From assembly GCF_019320115.1 (NCBI RefSeq), contig NC_089595.1, positions 106,895,611-106,959,610 of the forward strand: 64,000 nt of DNA. Reading direction: 5' to 3'. Below, piece after piece: positions 57,235 through 64,000 of the stretch. Position 1 is the stretch's first letter. Each line of letters starts with the position of its first letter. This stretch comes from Miscanthus floridulus (taxonomy: Eukaryota > Streptophyta > Magnoliopsida > Poales > Poaceae). The notes beneath the pieces were generated by a model. That model did no database searches, was not told the origin of the DNA, and was given only the letters and a program-made list of their open reading frames with translations. A program made the position numbers and the translations under genes.

Positions 57235-58980
57235 TAAAAGGTCCTAATGGCTAGAGGGGGGTGAATAGCCTATTAAAAAATTTCTACAACAACACTTAAT
57301 AAACCGGTTAGACAAATATGAGGCGAAGCGAATGTTGTACTAGCCTACTAAAAATGCAAGCCACCTACTATAATTCTAGTGACAATGATCTCTAAGCACA
57401 CAAAGGCTATGTCACTTACACTAAGTTAGAGTGCTCTCAAAGACTAACTAAAAGCCACACTAACTACTAGACTCGATACAAGCTTGCTCTAAAAACTAAT
57501 TATACTAAAGAGCGACGCAACACTAGAAGTGTAAATACAAGAGAGGGGATGTGATGATTATACCGCCGTGTCAAGGATAGAGCCAATCACAATATGATGG
57601 AGCTAGTCAAGCCAATCAATCAAGAAATCCTCAGAACAAGATGACACAAGATTTTTTTACCGATGTTCACTTGCTTGCTGGTAAGCTAGTCCTCGTTGTG
57701 ATGATTCACTCACTTGGAGGTTCATGCTCTAATTAGCATCACACACCAAACCATCAATAGGGTGCCACATAACCAACACAAGATGAGGATCACACAAGCC
57801 ATGAACAATCCACTAGAGTACATTTTGACTCTCCGCCGAGGAAAGGTCAAGAACCCCTCACAATCATCATGATCGGAGCCGGAGACAAGCACCTTCTTCT
57901 GCTCGACGATCCTTGCTGCACCAAGATGTCTAGGTGATGGCAACCACCAAGAGTAACAAGCGAATCTTGCAGTGCAACACGAATACCAAGTGCCTCTAGA
58001 TGCAAACACTTAAGCAAAGTGCTTGGATTCACTCCCAATCTCACAAAGATGATGAATCTATGATGGAGATGAGTGGGAGGACTTTGGCTAATCTCTCAAG
58101 GTTGCTATGTCAATGGAAATGGCTAAGAGAGTGAGCTTGAGCCGGCCATGTGGCTTAAATCAAGAGCCCCCATGAATAGAGCTGTTAGGCTCCTCACTGT
58201 TGTCTGTCACGCATTGACTAGACGCGCTGATCAAAACAATCGGACGCACACCTCCAGCGTCCAGTCAACGATCAGCGCCATGTGTCATCTCCTTCAAACA
58301 TGAGCCGCTGATCTCCAACGGCTAGAAAGCCTCGCGCCATGCGTTAAGTGGTGACCAGACACACCGCCCTAGGTGATCGGACGTGCCGGTGCACACACTG
58401 CTTCACGCGTGCCAACACTTTTATAAATGACCAGACTCACCACCTCAGCGTCCGGTCACCTCGAGTTCAGTGTCCGGTGACTGAGTTTTAGTGAAAATCA
58501 CCTCCTTCACTTCACCAACTTCTCCACCCTTACTCAAATGTGCCAACCACCAAGTGCACTTTGTGCACGTGTGTTAGCATATTTTCACATTTATTTTCAA
58601 GGGTGTTAGCTCTCCACTAGATCTAAATGCATATGCAATGAGTTAGAGCATCTATTGGCACTTTGATAACCGCATTTTGATACGAGTTTCACCTCTTTTA
58701 ATAGTACGGCTATCAATCCTAAATATGATCACACTCGCTAAGTGTCTCGATCACTAAACCAAAAGGCTCCTATCAAGTTTTACCTTTGCCCTGAGCTTTT
58801 TGTTTTTCTCTTTCTTTTTTTCCAAGCCAAGCACTTGATCATCATGGTCACCACACCATCATCATGATCTTCACCATTGCTCACCACTTGGAATAGTGCT
58901 ATCTATCTCATGATCACTTTGATAAACTAGGTTAGCACTTAGAGTTTTATCAATTCACCAAAACCAAACTAGAGCTTTCA
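57235..58980 (-). mobile_element. 1.75-kb solo LTR abutting the Tat element
   Basis: Flanked by AAGCC at 57230-57234 and 58981-58985. The + strand starts TAAAAGGTCC (an original TG now TA) and ends GCTTTCA. The minus strand begins TGAAAGCTCTAGTTTGG, a start familiar from grass LTR elements. No internal retroelement genes are present. Orientation is inferred from that start. Confidence 0.78.
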
Positions 58981-58985
58981 AAGCC

Positions 58986-59335
58986 AGAGGGCGTGGTCGC
59001 GTCCAGGGGGCTGAGGCGTCCAACAAAGTCATCCTTGGGAAGCCTAACGTGAAGTGAACCTTGAAGGGTGTGACAGGTGCAAAATAATCATCCTCTTCGA
59101 TTGGGATTCCCGAATGTTGAAAGGACTAAAATGCCCCTATTCTGTGGAAATGTGTCCACAATCTAGCCTTAGAGTAGGAGCATTCCGGTCCACCTGTTGT
59201 AACCTGAGCACTATAAATAGTGTTCCTCTTGAATAAAGAGAATCAACCTCTCCACTCTACTACTCTCGCATTTCGGGAACCAACCATTTGAGGCTTGGGG
59301 CGAGGACTACAACGGTCAGATCATATGGAAAGCTA
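58986..59335 (+). other. Possible LTR fragment with TATA and AATAAA
   Basis: CACTATAAATAG (59210) followed within 20 bases by TTGAATAAAGAG, then a CT-rich stretch, looks like the U3/R/U5 part of an LTR. Its ends were not found. Confidence 0.4.
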
Positions 59336-59337
59336 CT

Positions 59338-59575
59338 CCCTCCGTCCCAAATTAACAGTCGTTTTGGGTTTCCGTACCATAAGTTTGATTAGATTTGTAG
59401 AATATACCTGCGACATTTGTATCTCTAAATAAATTTATTATGAAAATAGATTCAATGATCTATCTAATGATATTAATTATGTACTATAAATATTAATATA
59501 TTTTTATATAAAATTAGTTAAAGTTATTTCTCGGGAAGCGAGAACAACGGTTATTTTGGTACGGGGGTCTATGTT
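59338..59575. mobile_element. Stowaway MITE with a damaged right end
   Basis: TACTCCCTCCGTCCCAAATT marks an intact left end. The AAGTTTGATTAGATTTG core and AAAATTAGTTAAAGTT pair inversely. The right terminus (GGTTATTTTGGTACGGGGG) has decayed. Confidence 0.8.
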
Positions 59576-59625
59576 TTTTACATGTCAGTATGTTGTCCGT
59601 CACCTAACAGAGTCTCTCAAAAAAA

Positions 59626-59814
59626 TTGCTTTTTTCCTTGAGTGCACTGGATGATCGTTTGTTTCAGCGATCCTCTGAACTGAATCCAACGTCTGAAGTA
59701 AATACGACAACACCTTCGTATGGATTCCTTTTCAAAGCATCTATTTCCAATTCTGAAAATGCTCTACTTGGTCATTTAATTAAGGGAGAATTGTCTGTTG
59801 GACATGCAAAGTGA
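59626..59814 (+). other. Possible relic exon, unidentified
   Basis: An acceptor-like TTTGTTTCAG (59670) is followed by an open frame to TGA at 59812 with balanced composition (TTTPSYGFLFKASISNSENA), unlike neighbouring DNA. I do not recognise the family. It could be a fragment of a real gene carried here by a transposon. Confidence 0.25.
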
Positions 59815-59879
59815 TAGTTATTTGTTGACAGACACCTTATTTTGAGCAGTTTGCCAGAGAAAGACACTCTGGTTCGGTG

Positions 59880-60318
59880 AAATTAGGCCACAGGACACTG
59901 CGGACCAGTTGTAGCCGGTTGAGGAGAGAGAAAATTTTGTTTTGGACATCCAGTGCTCCTGAGCCACAGTTGGGTCCACCCCTCTCTCTCTCACTAACGC
60001 GTAGGCCCCACCTGTCATCTTCTTCTTCCTTTTCTTCTCCTCTTCTCTTCTTCCATTGTTGAGCAGCAGCCCCGGCCATGCAGGCGCACGGATGAGCTGG
60101 TGAGCTGCCGCAGCCATGGCCATGTGGGCTTGTGGGCGAGCTTGTGAGCCTCTGCCATGACCTCGAGCGCCACGTGTGAGCAGCCGCCCTCGTTGCTGCT
60201 GCCAGTGATAGGAGCGCTGCGGTGTCCGCGCCCACACCCCCGCGTGTTGACGCTACCCTGCCACCACCTGACACAGCCAGTTCTATCCGGCCTCCCACGG
60301 CCCCTTCCTCGCTGCCGC
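59880..60318. other. Spacer before the second Tat-like element
   Basis: CT-rich then GC-rich, giving long minus-strand frames of low complexity. I see no supported gene. Confidence 0.35.
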
Positions 60319-60319
60319 C

Positions 60320-61735
60320 TGTCGGTGTTTTGAATAAACACCAACGAGTAAATTTGTATTCTTGCGTGTCTGGTTCGGATGGTGTGCTAAAAAGACACAA
60401 GGTTTATACTGGCTCGGGAAGAATGTCCCTATGTCCAGTTCGTGGCTGCTACTTGTGTTATTAGCACTAAAAGGTTTGTAGTAGGGGTTACAAATGGGCG
60501 AGAGAGGGACATGTCCCAAGTCTTTGATGGTAAGGCCGAATGGTTACTGAGAGCTTAGTTGCTGCTCAGCTATGTGTTCAAGGTTCGATGCTAGTGGTTC
60601 TGCTGTGATGTGGTCAAAATCGATCCCCTTGGTGGGGTGCCCTGTTTTCCCTTTTATCGGCCACAGGAGAGTAGGGATTACAGATGGGAGAAAAAAGAAG
60701 AAAAACCAGAGGCAAAGGAGGTCCTTCAAGGATGCCGGGTCTTCCTTTCCCTTTGTGTGGGCCCCGCTGATATGGCAGGCAGTGCTAGGGATAGCTCCAC
60801 ACTGGGTGCATGTCTGCTGATCCTGATAGGGCAGCGCTGGGCATCTGTCCACTAATGATGCCATGTCCTAGCATTGTTAGTAAGTTGTCACGTCCCATCC
60901 CACCCCGGCGGGCGGCGTGGCGGACCAGGGTGCTGATTCGCGGCCATATAGGGAGCAGACGGCGCAGTGACTGCACGTCCATTACTGTAGGTGATGTGAG
61001 TTTGCTCCTAGACTGTAGTGGTTGTTGTGAGCTTCCGTTAGGATCCGCGCTCGAGGGTAAATGGCGGCGTCCACAACACTGTAAGACAAATGCCGGCGCC
61101 TACAACACTGTTTGGGCTCTGACATGCCTGGAAGGTCACAAAGCGCCCTTCTTGTCATATCCTGACGGTACTTTCCTACAGGCGTGTAGGGTACGGTCCC
61201 TGGTATTGCGCTTGAGTTGAGTGCCCTACCTTATCTGCGCACGTCGTTAGGAAGGAGTTATGCGTAGGCGTCGGGTGAGGCGGAGTCATCCCTCGAGGGT
61301 CGAGCGAGGCAGAGCCAGTCCTCAGACATCGTGTGAGGCGGAGCCATCCTTCAGACGTTAGGTGAGGCTAAGCCAATCCTTAGACATTGGGCGAGATCCT
61401 CAGACGTCAGGTGAGGTGGAGCCAATCCTCAGACATCAAGCGAGGCAGAGCCATCCTTCAGATGTCGAGCAAGGCAGAGCTAACCCTTAGGGGTCAGGCG
61501 AGGCGGAGCCAACTCTCAGATGTTGGGTGAGGTGGAGCCATCCCTCGAGAGTCAGCCTAAGGCATTCCCAACCCTTGGGGGTCGGACGATCGGACAAAAT
61601 AGAGCCTGCGGCCTTGGTGGTTTGGACGAGGCAAGGCCCACTAGGAAATGTAGTCACGTTCTTGATCGCTCTGATGAATTAGTGTTGATGGCTATCAACT
61701 TCTATTCTTCGGGTATCCTAGTATTGGTCCTCGAC
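60320..61735 (-). repeat. LTR of the second Tat-like element, ~1.4 kb
   Basis: TGTCGGTGTTTTGAATAAAC at the left and GGTCCTCGACA at the right. The inverted TGTCG/CGACA ends match those of the first Tat element. It is much longer than the 395-bp LTR there, so it is a different family. The matching second LTR is outside the window. Confidence 0.72.
61256..61560. repeat. Minisatellite of about ten ~30-bp units within the LTR
   Basis: Units follow GTCGGGTGAGGCGGAGCCA-TCC-TCAGAC with variation. They run without interruption to the CCCTCGAGAGTCAG at about 61555. Confidence 0.85.
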
Positions 61736-61975
61736 AGTAGCCCCCGAGCCCCCGGGCGATTTGAGTAGAATCATCTGGGGGATCTTTCGACTTGCCAACG
61801 GGTGCGTGCGAGCGCACCCAGTGGGTGTAGCCCCCGAGCTTGTGGAGGAGTAGAATATTCCTTCAGAGTTTTTTTTGACTTGCTAGCGGGTGCGCGCGAG
61901 CGCACTTGGTGGGTGTAGCCCCCCGAGCCTATGGAGGAGTAGAATACTCCTTCGGAGGTTTTTTTTGAAAGGGAG
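61736..61975 (-). repeat. Three polypurine-tract-like copies next to the LTR
   Basis: GTAGCCCCCGAGC occurs at about 61737, 61828 and 61916 (the last with an extra C). The last two sit in ~90-bp units with GCGGGTGCG-GCGAGCGCAC. The first adjoins the LTR and should be the functional tract. Confidence 0.75.
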
Positions 61976-62512
61976 GACTCTACGGGCCTTGGCTTTCTCT
62001 TATCGCCCATGGCGTGCCCTAGGGATGGTGATTCTGTTTTTGCTGAGGTTAGACCCTTCGCGGGTGTGGTCATGAGTTTTGATGGTTTGTTAGCTGGATA
62101 GCTCGAGTGGGGTCCCGGTATCCTATTCATGGGGATCCATCTAGGGTCTACCTGGCTGAGACTCAATCATAGGCCAAGATGCCCATGGCGCTCATGCGCC
62201 TAGGCGCTGGTCGCTTACGGGCCCTAGCTCTTTCCATCCCTTTATCGTAGGGGTGCTTGGAGTGGCTGTTGGACCCGTTGATGGGCCAACCGTTGGACTC
62301 CTAGGCTCAGACGGGACGTAGATGCGTTTTTGGTCCATATTCCTCTTTGCCGTAACGAGCCCTGGTCCACCCGAGGAGGCGAAATGTCCAGTGAGTTTCC
62401 TAAAGGAAAGGATAGGGATTGCGTGCGTGTATCCCATGGCGTGATGTTGTGGTAGATCATGAGAGGCATGGAGATCTAGGCGGACAGTTGGTTTCCTCGC
62501 ATCCATCGCCCC

Positions 62513-62519
62513 TATAAAA
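62513..62519 (+). promoter_or_regulatory. TATA box of the second antisense ORF
   Basis: CCTATAAAACC, about 140 bases before the ATG at 62657. A C-rich leader without ATG follows. Confidence 0.6.
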
Positions 62520-62656
62520 CCAAAAGGTTTGCCCCCAGGGTTTCATACTTTGCCTCCTTGCGTTCGCATTTACCACCTCCACCACCAATCGCCTAAGCTC
62601 CCCGCATCCACATCTCAACCGTCATCAAGTTCACATCCGCCCACCCCCATCTTCCA

Positions 62657-63893
62657 ATGGAGCCATGGTGTCGCTCTGAAATCACCCTCCAGCGCCTAGA
62701 GGGCCTTGTCCACCATGGTCTTCTCTGCACGCGGACCACCACTGAGGAGTGGTGGCTGCCCGGCGAGGAGGACGTGTCGTCACTGCTCAATGGCTACATC
62801 ATCTTGTTCACGCGCTTCTATGAGCGTGGGTTCACCACCCCCGCCCACAGATTCCTTTGAGGACTGCTGCACTATTACAAGATAGAGCTATAGCACCTCA
62901 ACCCCAATGGGATCCAACACATGGCGGCGTTTGTCGCCCTATGTGAGGGATTCCTGGGGATTGGCCCCCACTTTGATCTGTGGTGGCACTTCTTCGATGT
63001 CACCCTCTAGAAGAAGAGGGAGAAGAGGCAGGAGCTGAGTATGCCGATGGGATGCGCTGGCATCCAGCTTCAGAATAACCGGGTCAGTGACTACCCGGCA
63101 ATGTGACTATCGACCTCCAACAAGGGGTGGCATTCGCATTGTTTTTATCTCAAGAACGATGCCGCCGCCCCCTTGCCGGAGTTTACCGAGCATTTAATCC
63201 AAGAGGCCTCAGATTCATGGAGGAAGTGGGTGTCCCGGAGAAGGACAAGAAGAGGATCCTGGACCATCTCGTCGCCATCTGCTTCCTAAAGGAGAAGGGG
63301 CTGAAGGGGTCAAGAATCATCGGCGCCTACCATGCGAGGAGGGTGGCACCACTGATGAGGCACGCGCTTCCCCTATACACGATGGCACCTGAGGCGTCAC
63401 TCAATGGGACGACGCTTGCCGAGGGGCGCTCTCCCCCTCTGAAGTCGTGCAGCGTATCAAGGAGGCGATGGAGCCTTCTTGGGACAGCGTGGGCGCCCCC
63501 TTGATTTTGTGTACCTGGTGTCGGGGCATCCCCCGATGCGGCCGAAACTAGGGTACATTGTCCTTGTAAGTTTTCTCTTCCTCATGCCTCCTTCTTCAAT
63601 TGAACTCCCAACCCCTTGATACTAACATTGAGATTAAGGGACCAACCAAGGGACCTCATCCTCATGGATCTCCCGATTTCATTACCGAGGGATCCATCCA
63701 TGAGGGCGGCGAACCACACTGAGGCCGAGCAGCAGAGGAAGGTGAAGAAGGACGAGAGGAATAAGAGGTAGTAGAAATTACGTGCACGGGAGCGAGGGGA
63801 GGAAACTGACAGTGATGACGATGATGATGAGGAGGACGACGATGAGGTAGTTGCTGATACCGAGCGAGATGACCTAGAGAGCGAGGATATGCT
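62657..63893 (+). pseudogene. Antisense Transposase_28-like ORF of the second element (broken, partial)
   Basis: It starts MEPWCRSEITLQRLEGLV and has the family pattern: TEEWWLPGEEDV, FTRFYERGFTTPAHRFL, HMAAFVALCEGFLGIGPHFD, LWWHFFDV. In a shifted frame follow LVAICFLKEKGLKGS and RVAPLMRHALPLYTMAPEAS. A donor-like CCTT/GTAAGT at 63565 and another at 63894 (ATGCTG/GTAAGT), with an acidic stretch between (DDDDDEEDDDDE-like), suggest a spliced gene like the first. Stops TGA and TAG and at least two shifts break it. It runs toward the window end. Confidence 0.7.
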
Positions 63894-64000
63894 GGTAAGT
63901 ACCCGCTCATCCTTGTAGGGGTCGGGACCCTTCCCATTTCATGGAGGGGAAGGGTCGCCCCTGAGGCCGGTGGAGATGGGCCAGACCGTCGGCTAGCCCC

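Larger units (their letters stand above)
60320..64000 (-). mobile_element. Second Tat-like gypsy element, 3' part only (window ends inside)
   Basis: An LTR (60320-61735) with TGTCGG...CTCGACA ends is followed by GTAGCCCCCGAGC polypurine-type motifs on the minus strand, a non-coding stretch, and an antisense ORF. The same order is seen in 39656-45116. By this orientation pol and the 5' LTR would lie to the right, beyond the window. The other end is not visible, so length and target duplication are unknown. Confidence 0.78.

Noticed and set aside
59818..60400. 139- and 187-residue minus frames
   Set aside because: Low complexity, crossing into the LTR at 60320; not one conserved motif.

Overview
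The window looks like nuclear DNA of a grass, most likely a panicoid (sorghum/sugarcane/Miscanthus/maize group). Signs are GC-rich exons with GT-AG introns in AT-rich surroundings, many grass-type MITEs (Stowaway with CTCCCTCC ends, Tourist-like with TAA duplications, GGCCTTGTTTAG-ended elements), and Ty1-copia plus Tat-type and Tekay-like Ty3-gypsy retroelements. Species level is inference. No rRNA, tRNA or CRISPR was seen.

The first 36 kb is gene-bearing, and six genes could be modelled with consistent reading frames. They are a four-coding-exon DUF1639 gene on + (2341-5777), an arabinogalactan peptide on - (15347-15538), a jacalin-related lectin on + (18002-18684, with an apparent GC-AG intron), ribosomal protein L28 on - (19582-20773), a small complex I B9/NDUFA3-like subunit on - (22127-24590), and a ten-exon alpha/beta hydrolase on - (29514-34002). 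An F-box pseudogene lies at 34466-34908 (-). A decayed Ty1-copia element (6410-12415, -, duplication CTACC) sits just downstream of the DUF1639 gene. MITEs and retroelement fragments fill much of the remaining space.

From about 39.6 kb to the end the window is a nested retroelement block. A 17.6 kb Tat-lineage gypsy element (39656-57229, -) has 395 bp LTRs, a PBS, gag, protease, RT, two RNase H domains and integrase. It carries a 3.9 kb Tekay-like solo LTR inside gag (52730-56636, duplication GTCGT). Another solo LTR (57235-58980, duplication AAGCC) abuts it. A second, truncated Tat-like element (60320 to the window end, -) follows.

The most interesting structure is a seven-exon, six-intron gene (41975-45116, +) lying antisense to its Tat host between pol and the 3' LTR, with its own TATA-like box and poly(A) signal. 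Its exons join into one frame of about 876 codons, broken by one 1-nt deletion and twelve premature stops, all of which single C-to-T changes could produce. The second element carries a related antisense ORF (from 62657) with its own TATA box. Both resemble the plant 'putative gypsy type transposon' (Transposase_28, PF04195) family.
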